From the NCBI GenBank assembly GCA_024305405.1, contig JAKNDB010000053.1:62001-126000 (forward strand): a stretch of 64,000 nt of DNA, read 5' to 3'. This DNA is from Dirofilaria immitis. Lineage: Eukaryota > Nematoda > Chromadorea > Rhabditida > Onchocercidae. The translations under genes were made by a program, and so were the position numbers. The notes beneath the pieces were generated by a model, which made no database searches, was not told the origin of the DNA, and worked only from the letters and a program-made list of their open reading frames with translations. Every line of letters begins with the position of its first letter. The first letter of the stretch is position 1. Shown piece after piece: positions 25,570 to 38,100 of the stretch.

Positions 25570-26436
25570 GCATAATTTTTGATAATGAAGACGTTAATTA
25601 TGTGCTTTATGGTTAATCATCTACGATAACATTTTCTTTTAATTATTCTTTATTGTTATAATGAAATTTAAATACTGACCAAAGATGGCAAATCTTCATA
25701 CTGATATATGGCATTCTTTGGTTCTTAGCAGATTTATTTCGCATATTTATTATGTGTATGTTAAAAAGCTGATGTTTTTACGATGAATATATTTTTGAGA
25801 AATTTCTTTTAATTTGTATACTTATTCCATTAAGTTTTTCTATGAAACAATTGTACATGATAATATTGAACAGTTATCTTCCGTAATTTTTCATTTTAAT
25901 TCATTTAATTCACTCATTTCTCTTGCTTTCAATTGGGTATAATATCTTATATATATAAACTTTATTTCATAATATTTTTTGTATTATCATGATGAAATTT
26001 CGTTGTTAAATTTTGTGAACTGATGCTGCGACATAGTCTGTAGCAGAAAAAGATCGATTTTACATATATCTCTTATAAATTAAGATCTCTCTATACTATT
26101 GTTCTATTTCATATATTTGATATATTTTTGTGTGATCTTCTTTCATTTTCTTCTTTTACATTGTTTTCTTATCGATATAATATAAAATAAAAATTCCATT
26201 ACTGTATCGTTTTTTCTCAATTTTTTGATATGCTTCGCATGCAAATATATTTTGCGTAAAAATATCTTTTTCCATCATAAATTTGAATTTCGGTAGCTTC
26301 TGCCACTCAGATTATTTCTACTTAAAAATAAAAATTTTTAAAGCTAATTATCCAGTAATAATTTTGTACTGTAAATTATGACTTATTACATTTGCTTCCA
26401 ACTTTTAAAGTTGGAATAGTCTGCTTATTGGCTATG

Positions 26437-26446
26437 ATTTTTTCAG
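26437..26446 (+). promoter_or_regulatory. Strong candidate spliced-leader acceptor of RRS1
   Basis: ATTTTTTCAG is followed by a single A and then the ATG at 26448. The near-consensus nematode acceptor directly abuts the start codon with no upstream coding exon, the classic picture of SL trans-splicing. Confidence 0.65.
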
Positions 26447-26447
26447 A

Positions 26448-28913
26448 ATGGGAGAACAAGGATTTACATTATTGTCAACAGAAGTGAACAAAATTTTGGA
26501 TCCATTTGTTGATGCGGGTAATTTGCTTATCATTGATAATGACGATTTGGTAGACGAAGATTCAACAAGGTGAGCTTCATTCTTCGTTATTCCATGCTAT
26601 CGTTTCATTCTTTGTTTGGCATTTTTGGTTGGATTTGTACTTGGCTACTGTTCTACTATAAAGGGACATTTTAAATTATTTTTTTTGAATTAGGATTGGA
26701 TTGTAATTTAATGTTATAGTAAACCAAGTGAGGAAGAGCTATCAGCAAAAGTTCGAGATAATGCGCAGTTCCTGTTTAATAAGATATGGGAACTAGAGAG
26801 GAAGCGAATTGGTGAAGCTATATGTGCAAAAGTATGCTTTTAATTATGCTATTTACTCTTAAATCGTTTATCGACTTGATACGCTTATTAAATCTTGTTC
26901 TGTAATTTTGAAGTGCATCACAAATTTATCAATAATTTTGGAAGATATTTTATAAATGTATTGTCATATTTAATTTCTATTCTGCAGTTGCCAACACCAT
27001 TACTTCGACTTCCTCGAGAAAAGCCTTTACCAAGTGAGCGTCAACTGACCAAATGGGAGCAGTATGCGAAGCAGAAAGGATTACGGAAAAGAAAGAAAGA
27101 TCGAAAAGTTTTTGATGAACAAACTCAGGTCGGAACTTAATTATTAAGAATATTTTTTTGTAAGTGATGTGATTTTGAATTATATAAAAAATTCTTAAAG
27201 ATCCATTGAAATGAAGTAGGGCATTACTACTTGTTATTGCGCTTAATAGATTTATCTTATATCTCAGTCTATGATGTAATTGTAGATAATGGGAATTTTG
27301 GCTTTTAAGGAATGGAAAGCGAGGTATGGCTATAAAAGTGTCAAAAATAATAATGCTGATGATTGGCTAATCGAAATACCAGACAACAAAGGTAATATGA
27401 TTTTTTATGAAAATATTCAATTTATGATATTGGAAATTACTAATTATCTCTTCGCAATTATAATAATGTCTTAAATAAAAGCAATTTTAGTTATGCTCCT
27501 TATGTTAGCTTGTATTGACGAAGAATAGTGATTTCAATTCCGATCATAATTTTGTAGAAATTTTATCTTTTCATAATGTTTTGATCATTCTTCACGTAAC
27601 ATTTTTTAACAAAAGACTTGTCTTTTAGATCCCATGATTGATTATTTCGAGGAACGAGAAAAAGCTAAGAGAGAAAGAGTAAGCAAAAATGAAATGCAAC
27701 GTTTACGTAATATCGCTCGTTTTAAAGGGCCACATATTTCATCCGCAAACGCAACTCCACTTGGTATTGCTGTTGATTTAAAAGATCGGAGTAGACATGA
27801 GGTTCGATTATTCTGATTATTTGCGTTACCCAAATTCATGTTCCACATTCGTTCTGATATGCATGTATTTCTGTTATGATTCTGAAAAAATTATACAATG
27901 CTTTCAACAGAAGTAAATGTTTGAATATAGTATTCGCATAGTTTGTCTGACAACGAAAGAATGATTAGATTCAGGCTAAAGTGTGAAATCATTTGACTAA
28001 ACAAATTATTCTTTATGAAACATTCTATTTTGCTTAAAATATAACTGTTGAATTAAATGTTAAAAGAAAATTGATTTAACTTTTCTTTCTTTCTTAAGCT
28101 GGTAAATCAGATAAATCGAGCGCGATATTCTACCGCATCTCATGGTGCATTTCAACCGGCAATTAAGAATGAAAAGAAATTACTGAAGACAGGTAAACAT
28201 CACAAGGTAATTTTTGTAGTAAAATTTTGTATTTTCAATAAAAAAGTAATTTGAACTTTCAATGCCCTCATTTTACGAAAAATTAAATGATACGCATTGT
28301 CTGCCAACAATTATTTTGCAGTATGAACCTAATGAGGTAGATACTTCTGGCGAACGAAAAAACAATTGGAAATTTTGGATAGATTGTCGTCCAAAAAAAT
28401 ATTTTAAACGAAACACGTTTAGCAGCAAGTCAACAAAGCAGTCTACAACAGTTAGTAGTACTTTAAAGATTTTTAGTAGTAACGGGTAATCCAAAGCCGC
28501 TTTAATAGTAAGCATTAAGAACTGCATATCATAATTATTGCCTTCGTTCATTTGGTGTAGTATAAATCATCTACTGATGATAATACGGTTACATATATTT
28601 ACATGGAACTTTTAAAATGGTTTGTGATATCTTAAATAGTCTATCTACTGGCTGTACTAACGATCATTTTAGCAATATATGAAAGTTTACTATTAATTTT
28701 TCTTAATGCTATATGTTTATATTTGAATTGAATAATATATTTAAGACATGTGGACAAAAATCAAAATAAGGGGCCGAAACGATCAAAATCAACTATTCAT
28801 CGGCAACAACATTTCCAAAATAAGGTGAAAAAATGAAAAAAACACGTGGAAACAGCATGAAAGTAGGGAAACAAAGAAAAGGTCGAGGTGGAGGTGGATC
28901 TCGCTTTTCATAA
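26448..28913 (+). CDS. RRS1: Ribosome biogenesis regulatory protein RRS1, multi-exon
   Basis: Nucleolar factor that, with Rpf2, brings 5S RNP into the assembling 60S subunit. The protein begins MGEQGFTLLSTEVNKILDP and has the RRS1 core: NAQFLFNKIWELERKR, LPTPLLRLPREKPLPSER, LTKWEQYAKQKGLRKRKKDR, WKARYGYK, NDDWLIEIPDN-like and DPMIDYFEEREKAKRER. Later exons encode ARYSTASHGAFQPAI and a basic tail. Exon 4 has two in-phase acceptors, 24 bases apart (27286 and 27310); the second gives TQEWKARYGYK, closer to the family. The last exon starts at 28746 in phase, but the frame stops at 28834-28836. One extra A in the A6 run 28828-28833 would join it to a frame ending at 28913 with GKQRKGRGGGGSRFS, resembling the Gly/Lys/Arg tails of RRS1. 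I therefore give 28913 as the likely end. Confidence 0.91.
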
Positions 28914-29009
28914 TTGCTTTTCTTTTACAGTATGCTCTTTCTTGTTGTTTTTTGTCAGTTTAATGGAAAAAAAAAGTTTGATTCTGTCTTTGTTATGTTT
29001 TTATTCCGA

Positions 29010-29015
29010 AATAAA
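29010..29015 (+). terminator. Candidate polyadenylation signal of RRS1
   Basis: AATAAA about 100 bases downstream of the last plausible stop codon, in the context CCGAAATAAAGTG. Confidence 0.5.
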
Positions 29016-29545
29016 GTGATAAAATTTAGACTGCGTTAACATTAGTTACTTTATAGCCTTATCTATTCCTTGCAATATACGATATCACATTTTAAAAATA
29101 AACCAATGAATCTTCATATAAATATATTTCTAATATGGCTAGAGATCAAAAATTATTATTTATTGCAATAAAAAAAGAAAAGAAAAAGGTGAATAGTGCA
29201 GAACGAATAATGTTCGATCTCTGACCCATATCAAAAATGTATTTACATGAGCATTAGTTGTTTGTTTTTGAAATATATCATCGTATATGCGCAACGATGA
29301 TTTAACTTACAAACTTATCACATCTCATTGATATCAATCGTATATCATTGTGTTTCGAAATATGATAATGAAAATGGCCAAATTATCATGACTATTTCAA
29401 GTGCAATACATTTTCCAATGACATATTATTAATAATATAGAGAAGCATTTGCTTTGATAATTTTGAACAATTTTTCATCAATTTCTATTACTAATTGAAT
29501 TACTGAGGTTTGCATCATAATGAATTTGTAAATTTGTCCAAATAA

Positions 29546-29596
29546 AGAGAGAGAGAGAGAGAAGAGAAAGAAAGAAAGAAAGGGAGAGAGAGAGAG
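29546..29596 (+). repeat. GA/GAAA simple repeat
   Basis: A run of GA dinucleotides passes into GAAA tetranucleotides and back to GA, all purine on the plus strand. Confidence 0.9.
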
Positions 29597-29827
29597 TTTT
29601 ATATGAATGAAATGAAGAAAAAAGATTTATTAGCGATGATAAAAATCGAAATATAACTTCTCTGTAAATTTATTGTTTTTTTTTCATTTTAATATTACCT
29701 TAATTTTTAAAATATCCCATAAGTTTGATACTTTTTTTTTTATTAATTTTTCATTATCATTATGAAATAAATTGATTTATTTTATTATCAAATGATTTTC
29801 ATTTTAGCGGATCCCTTTATTTTTTTC

Positions 29828-29940
29828 TTTTATCACCACCCCCTCCTCTTCCTTTTCCCCACCGACCCCCACTTTTCCACCCCTCCTCTTCCTCCTTCAC
29901 TTCTTCCTCCTCCTTCCTCTTCTTTTCATCCTTTCTTGCA
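29828..29940 (+). repeat. C-rich polypyrimidine tract
   Basis: About 110 bases, mostly CCT/CTT blocks such as CCACCCCCTCCTCTTCC. It is unusually C-rich for this window, and its complement is G/A-rich. Confidence 0.85.
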
Positions 29941-30087
29941 TTTATTTATTGGAAAATGGGAAAATTTCACTTCCTGGTTAGCTAGTTGCACCATCAAAAG
30001 CTGTCCTAGTGCTTTTCCACCCCTCCATTTTGCAATCCTTTTGCTTTCATCTCATAGCTATGCTATACAAATATTCATTCTACCGGC

Positions 30088-30190
30088 TACATACATACAT
30101 ACATACATACATACATACATACATACATACATACACATACATATACACATACACAAACATACATACATACACGCATATATACAAACATAT
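30088..30190 (+). repeat. CATA microsatellite
   Basis: About ten uninterrupted ACAT units followed by degenerate CATACA/TATACA units. A second CATA block lies at 31289-31450 and a third at 50473-50540. Confidence 0.95.
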
Positions 30191-30276
30191 ACAGGCAGGC
30201 GGCTATTTAAGCTTAACTATCCATTAAGTGGACATTTCATCTCCCTTTTTCAGTCTAAAATCGCTAAATCCTTTAT

Positions 30277-30308
30277 CATTCATTCATTCATTCATTCATT
30301 CATTCATT
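30277..30308 (+). repeat. ATTC microsatellite
   Basis: Eight ATTC units. A similar run is at 36256-36289. Confidence 0.9.
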
Positions 30309-30504
30309 GAAATTTCTCTTTTGCATTTTAAAAATTTTCTCTAAAATTAGCATAAAATTTTCGCATAACTCTAACAAACAAACTATCACATCTTCCCATC
30401 ACATTATCATTATTTTTCCTTTACTCTCGACAAATGAATGATGATAAAAATAGTCAGTCAGTCAATCATGACAGTGTCTCTCTATATATATATATGATCA
30501 TCAT

Positions 30505-30521
30505 TGATGATGATAATAATA

Positions 30522-30580
<59 letters not shown>

Positions 30581-30776
30581 AATAATGATGGTGATGATGA
30601 TGATGATGGTGATGATGATATGATGGTGATGATGATGGTGATGATGATGATGATGATAATAATAATGGTGATGATGATGATGATGATGATAATAATGATG
30701 GTGATGATGATGATGATGATAATAATGATGGATGATGATGATGATGGTGATGATGATATGATGGTGATGATGATGG

Positions 30777-30807
<31 letters not shown>

Positions 30808-30854
30808 AATAATAATAATGGTGATGATGATGATGATGATGATAATAATGATGG

Positions 30855-30895
<41 letters not shown>

Positions 30896-30904
30896 GTGAT
30901 AATA

Positions 30905-30979
<75 letters not shown>

Positions 30980-30992
30980 GTGATGATGATGG
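30505..30992 (+). repeat. Long GAT trinucleotide array (about 490 bp)
   Basis: GATGAT throughout, interrupted by GGT and AAT variants that themselves recur in order (for example GATAATAATGATGGTGATG at several positions), so part of the array grew by duplicating larger blocks. Open in several frames as poly-Met, poly-Asp, poly-Ile, poly-His or poly-Ser, which is an artefact of the repeat. Confidence 0.97.
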
Positions 30993-31288
30993 TGAAGTTT
31001 GTGTACGTACGACGACAACTCTTGAGCATGATTTGTTGTTGCGGTGCGTTGTCCTTCGTACTTGGCACATAGATGTGATGATCGTCATCCCAAACCTAGG
31101 CTTGCTTATGTAAGCATTAAATTGCTAGCAGCTAAAACTCCTACTACTACTACTACCACTCGTCTTTTTCACTCTTTTCTCAACTGTCATCATTTTTAAT
31201 CTTCTCATTCTTAGCCAAATGAAATTTTCAAATTCTTCTTCCCCTCTTTTTTTTTTCTTGCTAAATTTTAATGATCTGAATGAGTAAA

Positions 31289-31450
31289 CATACACACACA
31301 CACATACATACACATACACATACACAACGCGCATATACACATACATACACATACATGTATATACATACAACATATATATATACACATATACATACATACA
31401 TAAATATATATACACAACAACATACATAACATATATATATGTATATACAT
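31289..31450 (+). repeat. CA/CATA/TA compound microsatellite
   Basis: Starts as CACACA, becomes CATACA units and ends as TATATATG. It contains two short GC-rich interruptions (CAACGCGC). Confidence 0.9.
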
Positions 31451-31854
31451 TCATACTTTCTATATTAGCTAAGTTAAAAGTTTGTTGCGTTATAAATGAT
31501 CAACAAAATTTAGCCTACCGCTATTTCTTCTCATTCTTTGTTTATTTATTGATTTATTCAAATTTATGATATATTGCAAAATACATCAAATAATTAATTA
31601 TACTATTATACCATTGATTTGCATATATTATCTGTAAATGATCAAAAAAGTTTCTTTTTTTTACTTTTTGTTTTGTTTTTTTTCTTCCAATTTTTGCAAA
31701 ACAAATTTTTTTCATTCAATTGTAATTCATTGTATATGATAAAAGATAAACAAAAAAATAAGCAAAAAAAACAAACAAAAAACAAAAATAGAAAATTAAA
31801 ATTTATCACACAAAAAAAAAATTAGCTCAAATATATATTGCGCAATAATATAAT

Positions 31855-31945
31855 TATAATCAATATATATGTATATATTGGAAATGGAATATATATATTG
31901 GAAATGAAACATATATATATATATGTATATATTGGAAATGAAAAA
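31855..31945 (+). repeat. Short tandem repeat with TATATATTGGAAATG units
   Basis: Four copies of a unit with core ATATATTGGAAATG separated by TA runs. Confidence 0.8.
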
Positions 31946-32084
31946 ATTTTTAATAAATTAATATAATAAAATTTCAGTTTTATTCATTTCATATTTAATT
32001 CAATTTATATGCTATTTTTAATCTTTTAAGCGTTTTCTTTTCTTTTTCTTTTTTCATTCTTTTCTTTTTGCAACTTAGAACTTG

Positions 32085-32475
32085 GAAAGAGCAATTACGC
32101 CGAACTGAAATTAATTTTAGGATTCGTTTTTTTTGAAAAATGAAATTTACTGATATATTTCAAAATATGCGTTATATTAGATTGAAAAGGATGGTTGTAT
32201 TGAATTGAGAATAATTTCAGGATTTTTGTTTTGAAAGGTGAAATAGATTGGAAGGAATAGTTGCACCGGACTGAAATTAATTTCAGGATTTTTTCTTTTG
32301 AAAGATAAAATTCATTTGTTGTACTTCAAAATATTCATTAGATTAGATTAAATGGGACGGTTATACTGAATTGGAAACAATTTCAGGATTTTTGTTAGAT
32401 TAGATTGGAAAGAATAGTTATACCAAAAAGGATTGTTGTACTGAACTGAAATTAATTTCAGAAATTTTTTTGAAA
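32085..32475 (+). repeat. Diverged tandem repeat, about 4-5 units of 60-120 bp
   Basis: Units share a GATTGGAAAG core, a phrase like GTTGTACTGAACTGAAATTA and AATTTCAGGATTTTTG, followed by TTTGAAAGATGAAATTC. Each unit carries an AATTTCAG acceptor-like end. Copies differ by 10-25% by eye. Confidence 0.8.
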
Positions 32476-34779
32476 GATGAAATTTACCGTTATACTTTAT
32501 ATTCAGTAAATTAAAAAAAAAATTGGCTTATATTCAGTGGATTAAGAAATGGCCAATATAAAATAACAAACATAATAGGCTGGCAAACTATGAAACAAAA
32601 GGCCAAATATCAACTAATCTTTGATAATAGATCAAAACTATTTAGTAATTGATATTAAATTTCTCGAACTATTTCATAACGGATCAATGATATGATTACT
32701 TCTTGTAGTGATAATTAACAACATTCGTACATAACTAAATTAAATTTTCTATTTTTTAAATATTATCATTATTTTTTTTTAATCTTATAGATTTATTAGA
32801 TGAAAATAGTGGCATGTAAAATAATTACATAACAGGAAGTAAAAAAAAAGTTGCAAAAGGTGTACAAGAAATTTCGAGAATTCGAGAGTACATATATGAT
32901 AATTGATATAGTGCTATGAAAAAATATTAATCAGGATTCTGATTGCTAGCTATATATAAATATTATATGTATATTTTATTTATCATTAATTTTGGGAAAG
33001 AATAGAAGATGTGAAAATAATCAGCGGTTGTTTCTTTAAAACTTCAAAACTTTCTCACTGAATAAATGTATTTACTCTTATTGATTAATAATTTTTGGGA
33101 ATTTTCCTAATTATTTATCTAAACTTTCCTTTCTTACCTATATTCTATGCTAATTTTATCAATCCTAAAATAGATAATTTTCATATTTAAATATGAAAAT
33201 ATTTATCGAATATAAGTTATTGATTATAGGAAATTTTATTTATAAACTATGTGATATAAATAGATAATATTTACTAATACTTTTTCATTTCTTTCCAAAA
33301 ACAATAAACAATTAAATGATTATGAAACTTTTTTTTTTTTTGATATTTGATTATTTTTGATAAAAGATAAAGATAAAAAAGAGAAAGAAACTTACATTAA
33401 TGATAAATAAAATTAATTTTTTTTTTTTAAAAAAAGGCTATATAATAAACTAAAATTTTTAAAGCGGTCAGTCATTTCTTAGATAGTCGTTTGTAAAAAT
33501 GATCGTTTGTTGATTACAGCGGTAAATTATCAACGTTAACATTTATTTCTTAATTTTTTTTTTTTTTTTCACCCTACCTGCCTCCTTAAAATATATATGG
33601 CAACCGTTTGGTTTTTGTTACAAATATGCTTTTGTTTATCAAATGATTTACAAATGAAAATTTATCAATTCATTTCCTTTCGTTTCCTTTTTTTTTTTTG
33701 TTTTTCTTTTTTGTTATTGTTGAAATTTTTGTATAAAAAGTTATAAGATATAAGGAAAATGTTATTTGGTCATTTAATTATTAAATTAATTTAATAATTA
33801 AATAATTTGAATTTAATTAATTTAATTTAAATGTTTTTTTTTGTAAAAAAGGGAAAGAAGAACAAAAAAAAGTTTGTAAAAAAAAATATTTGATAATATC
33901 AATTAATTATAAAACATCGAATAATATGTAATTAGCAAATTTATTATTTATTTCATTCAGCAAATGAAAAGTATGTATCATTTCAACATTTTGCTACCTT
34001 TTAAAACACTAATAATAGCTTAGGGCTAAATTAAAGCCTAGGCTCAAAATCAATCAAAGCTTAGGCTGAATCAAATTATCGTCAAACTTTGAGATGCAAA
34101 TTACTAAAACTTTGCTTAGTGCGAGAAATATATAAATGTATTGCTAAAAATTTGACAATAACATACATCTAAATAAAATACATTTAAATATTACATTCAT
34201 TTTTCGATCAAATATTTTATCCAATTTAGTAAGCATTTTTTTTTCGATAATTTTTATTCAAATTAATGATTAAAATGACGAAAATATTGATAGATTAATG
34301 ATAAGATTAATCATAATCTTGATGTTTAATCATTTCTAAATCATTTTAATTTAATACTAATTTGATAATATTTGAATTGATCGATATTAAAGTATTAATA
34401 TTGATTACGCAAAATTTATGCATTGAAAAATACTATATAATTAAATGATAAGATAAAATGATAAAATGAAATGAATCATTATCATAATCATAATATGATT
34501 AGATCGGATAGAATGAATGGGAAATAAATTTTATTTAAATTTTCTCCTTCTTTTTTCTTTTTAAAAAAAAAACGAAAGTTTAGGCTTAAAAGCAATAATT
34601 GATTACGTCATCTATTTTTTTTCTTATTCAAAATATAAGGCAAAAAGAGGGGAAGAGAAGGGAAGAGAGGAAAAAAGAGAAAAACTTTTGAATTTTTTTT
34701 CAAAATTTTCCTTTTCTTTCATTTCATTCAATTTCATTTCTTACATCATAACGTTCTTCTTTTTTTTCTTCCTTTTTCT

Positions 34780-34970
34780 CTTCCTCTCTTTCTCTCTCTC
34801 TCTTTCTCTCCTTCTTTTTCTCTGTTTTTTTATTTTTTCAAATCAAAAATAAATTTTTTTCATTTTTAAAATTATGAATATATTATATATATATATACAC
34901 ACTATTCTCTTTCTCTTCCTCTTTCCCTCTCTCTCTCTCCCTTTCTCTCTCTCTCTCTCTCTTTTCTTCT
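34780..34970 (+). repeat. CT-rich polypyrimidine tracts
   Basis: Two CT-rich blocks (34780-34830 and 34905-34970) flank a TA run, with AAATCAAAAATAAAT repeated after both, so the pair probably arose by duplication of about 140 bases. Confidence 0.75.
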
Positions 34971-35467
34971 TCAAATCAAAAATAAATATTATATTTATTT
35001 TTAAATTTATGTGTACTTTATATAAAAGCAAAAAAAGTTAGCTAATTTGATCGATGATGAAATTTACACCTTTTTTAGCTTATCATTCTGATAAGAGCAA
35101 TATATATTCAAAATACCCATCATTTATCTATATTTATCATTATCATTCTATCTACCCGTTCATTTGGGCATTCTACCCATCATCATTCTACTATCCACTC
35201 TCATTCATTCAATTTCTCTTGCTAGTTTCGTTTCGTTTTTTTATCATCTTCTTTGCTTCATTTGATGAAGCAAAAAAAAGAAGACAGAGAGAGAGAGAGA
35301 GAAAATATTGAAAAAGTATGAAAAAGAAAGAAAAAGAGAAGAGCAAAAATTGGCAAAAAAAAATTCAAAGCCTTTACTTCCTTCTCGAATGTTACAAGAA
35401 AAATAAATGATGCTCTTTTGCTATAAATATATATTTGTTAGTAGTACTCATTAGAGTAGCTAATACT

Positions 35468-35795
35468 TCTATTCATCCATTCATCCATCTATTCATGTAT
35501 CCATTCATCTATCCATCCATCTATTCATCCATCCATCTATCCATCCATCTATTCATCCATCCATCTATCCATCCATCTATCCATCCATCCATCTATGTAT
35601 CCATTTATCCATCTATCCATGTATCCAGCAATCTATTCATCTATCCATGTATCAATCTATCTATCTATCCGTCCATGTATCCAGCATATCTATCCATCTA
35701 TCCAAACCGTCCATCCATCCATCCATCCATCTCTTCATCCATCCATCCATCTATTCATATGTCCATCTATGTGTCCATCTATTCTTGCTTCTTCC
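35468..35795 (+). repeat. CCAT/CTAT tetranucleotide array
   Basis: About 330 bases of CCATCCATCTAT and variants (TCATCCAT, CCATGTAT). Reads open as Ser-Ile-His-Pro repeats in one frame; I do not consider this coding. Confidence 0.95.
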
Positions 35796-36185
35796 TTCTT
35801 TCCTTCCATCGTGTCATTCCATTACTTTTTCTTCCTCCCGTTTTTTTCTTAATTAAATTTGAAAAAAAGAAGAGCAAATATATATTTATCAATTAAAAAT
35901 ATCACGCCATTTCTCACATCATCAATCAGTTAATGCCAATTATCATTGTCATCATCATAATTATTATTATTATTATCATCATCATCATCATCATCATCAT
36001 CATTTTTATTATTATCATTTGTTTGTTTGTTTGCTTGTTACAAAATAACGAGACTTCTGTTCATCGATAATCATCATATGGAATGTTAAGATGTGCTGAA
36101 GGAAGGAAAAATTTACAAAAAACTATATGAAAGATTCAATGCAAGCAATGAAAAAGATTAAATTCTGATGTGAAAAAAATTCAGT

Positions 36186-36290
36186 AAGAGAAATCAACAT
36201 TCATTCAAGAGAATCAGAATCAACAACATTCAAGCGAATCAGAATCAACAACATTCATTCATTCATTCATTCATTCATTCATTCATTCAA
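36186..36290 (+). repeat. Duplicated 28-mer followed by ATTC microsatellite
   Basis: A unit reading GAATCAGAATCAACAACATT occurs twice in a row (from about 36211 and 36236), after a partial first copy, and runs into the ATTC array. Confidence 0.85.
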
Positions 36291-37239
36291 CAACCTCTTT
36301 ACTTCCATTTTAATACTGATGATACTTTGGTATTCATTAAATGCCTTTTTTTCCATCATTTTTTCATTTTACTGTTTTTTTTTCAATTTGCATTAAATCT
36401 ATTTAACGTGAAATATTTTTACTCGTATCACGTTATTATATTAATTTTATTCACGTCAATGTTTCACGTAATTTCGTTGCTATTTTATCATCATTAACTA
36501 ATACTACTTATATACATTGAAATGTATTGATGATATGAATCGATCTTATCATAATCTCAAAATGTGATATCTTTAATCAATTCTAATTTTAAATGACGTA
36601 TATAACAGAGCATTTAGAATCTATAAAAAAAAAAAATGAAATGAAAGATCGAGGACAGTGATATTTAAGCAATAACAAATTGATAAAGATATTTGATGAT
36701 TTATTAACATATAAAAAAAGAATTCAGCATCAAATTTTCTCTTCCATGAATTTCTTCATTTCATTCAATTTCATCATTTATTTTTTCTTCAATCGAATCG
36801 AACTAATATCATATCTGAATTATATGATTAAATAATCATTATTATCAATAGATACGTATTAAATATCATAACTATTCATGATTATATTATCAGCAATAAA
36901 TCATTTTTCCTGGATTTTTTTCTTTTTTTTCTTCATCCTTTTTTTTTTTCATTTGATAAATAAAATTTGCTTTTGATGAATAAAATTCTTTGATTCATCT
37001 ATAAATATCAATGAGCAATTTAAAGAAAAAATAATGATGCATTTATAAATTGTTGATTTTTAAAAATTTATTGCCATTCAAATAAAAGAGTTGCTAATTT
37101 ATAATCCAACAAATAATAATACTAATAAATTGATTGATATTATAATAATAGCATATTATCATTTTATTGTCAAATTTTTTTTCTTTTCAATTTCTAAAAT
37201 TATATTTATCAAAATGATAATTTTTTTATAGCTCTCTGC

Positions 37240-37688
37240 TAATTTTTTAAATAGTTTATGATTTGATTAAGTTTATGATTTGATTAAGTTCATGGTTTTT
37301 CTTTTTTTTATCAAATATCGTTATCATTGTTAGTATTAAAATATGAAAAAAAGAGGAAAGATTTATTATTCGATTTTATTATTATTATTCGGCTTCTAAT
37401 TCGGAATATTTTTGATAAGGTTAAAATTCATGCTAACTTTTATAGCTTTCTTCTAATTGTTAAATTATTCGATGAGGTTCATGTTTTCTTTTCTTTTTAT
37501 TAAGTATTCATTATCATTATTATTAAAATGGGAGAAAGATTATTATTCGGCTTCTAATTCTGAATATTTTGGAAGGGTTGAAATTCACCTTATAGGGTTA
37601 AAGTTCATTCTAACTTTTATAGCTCCTTTCTAATTTTTAAATGCTTTGATAAGGTTAAAGTTCATGGTTTTTTCTTTTTTATCAAGTA

Positions 37689-37725
<37 letters not shown>

Positions 37726-37765
37726 AATATGAAAAAGGAAGAAAGATTATTACTTTATTTCCTTA
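37240..37765 (+). repeat. Diverged tandem repeat, three units of about 150-200 bp
   Basis: Each unit has AAGGTTAAAGTTCATG, then TTTTCTTTTTTATCAA, GTATCATTATTATTATTA, AAATATGAAAAAG, GGCTTCTAATTC and CTAACTTTTATAGCT in the same order. The last copy contains an expanded ATT run. Confidence 0.8.
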
Positions 37766-38047
37766 AACAGCCATATAGTTAGGACTACTTTTTAAATAAA
37801 TAGAAAATATAAATTTGAAGTACATATGTCCTTTTTATAACATATTTTTCTACTCTAATGCTTATATTATCATTTTCTTTTTTTTTTGCCAAATAAGAAA
37901 TGATAAGAAAAATTTTCTTTTTTCTGATATCAATACGTTGTCAAAACTTTCAAGTAATATCCTAACTTTCTTGCTGTCCGTTAATTAAGAAAAACTTTTT
38001 TTTTTTTATATTGTTTAGTTTGGGAATACATTTTAGTCTTTGAATTG

Positions 38048-38049
<2 letters not shown>

Positions 38050-38099
<50 letters not shown>

Positions 38100-38100
38100 C
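38050..38100 (+). repeat. GA microsatellite
   Basis: About 24 GA units with a single interruption (AGGAGA). Confidence 0.95.

Larger units (their letters stand above)
25451..26447. other. Intergenic region, PP2A B'' subunit to RRS1
   Basis: About 1 kb, very AT-rich, without coding signal. AATAAA at 25564-25569 (114 bases after the stop) is a candidate polyadenylation signal. GATTTTTTCAG ending at 26446 directly precedes the RRS1 start and is a strong candidate spliced-leader acceptor. Confidence 0.65.

Noticed and set aside
17040..28913. Possible operon of Ku80, PP2A subunit and RRS1
   Set aside because: Same strand and candidate leader acceptors, but spacings of 0.9-1.0 kb are much longer than usual nematode operon gaps, and the leader type cannot be told from genomic sequence.
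29792..30310. 172-codon frame
   Set aside because: Made of a polypyrimidine tract (Pro/Ser/Phe) followed by a CATA microsatellite (Thr-Tyr-Ile-His); no conserved content.
30434..31088. Four long open frames of up to 212 codons on both strands
   Set aside because: They are translations of the GAT array (runs of Met, Asp, Ile, His or Ser). All frames are open because the repeat lacks stops.
35435..35896. 153-codon frame rich in Ser-Ile-His-Pro
   Set aside because: Translation of a CCAT/CTAT tetranucleotide array; three frames are open in parallel.
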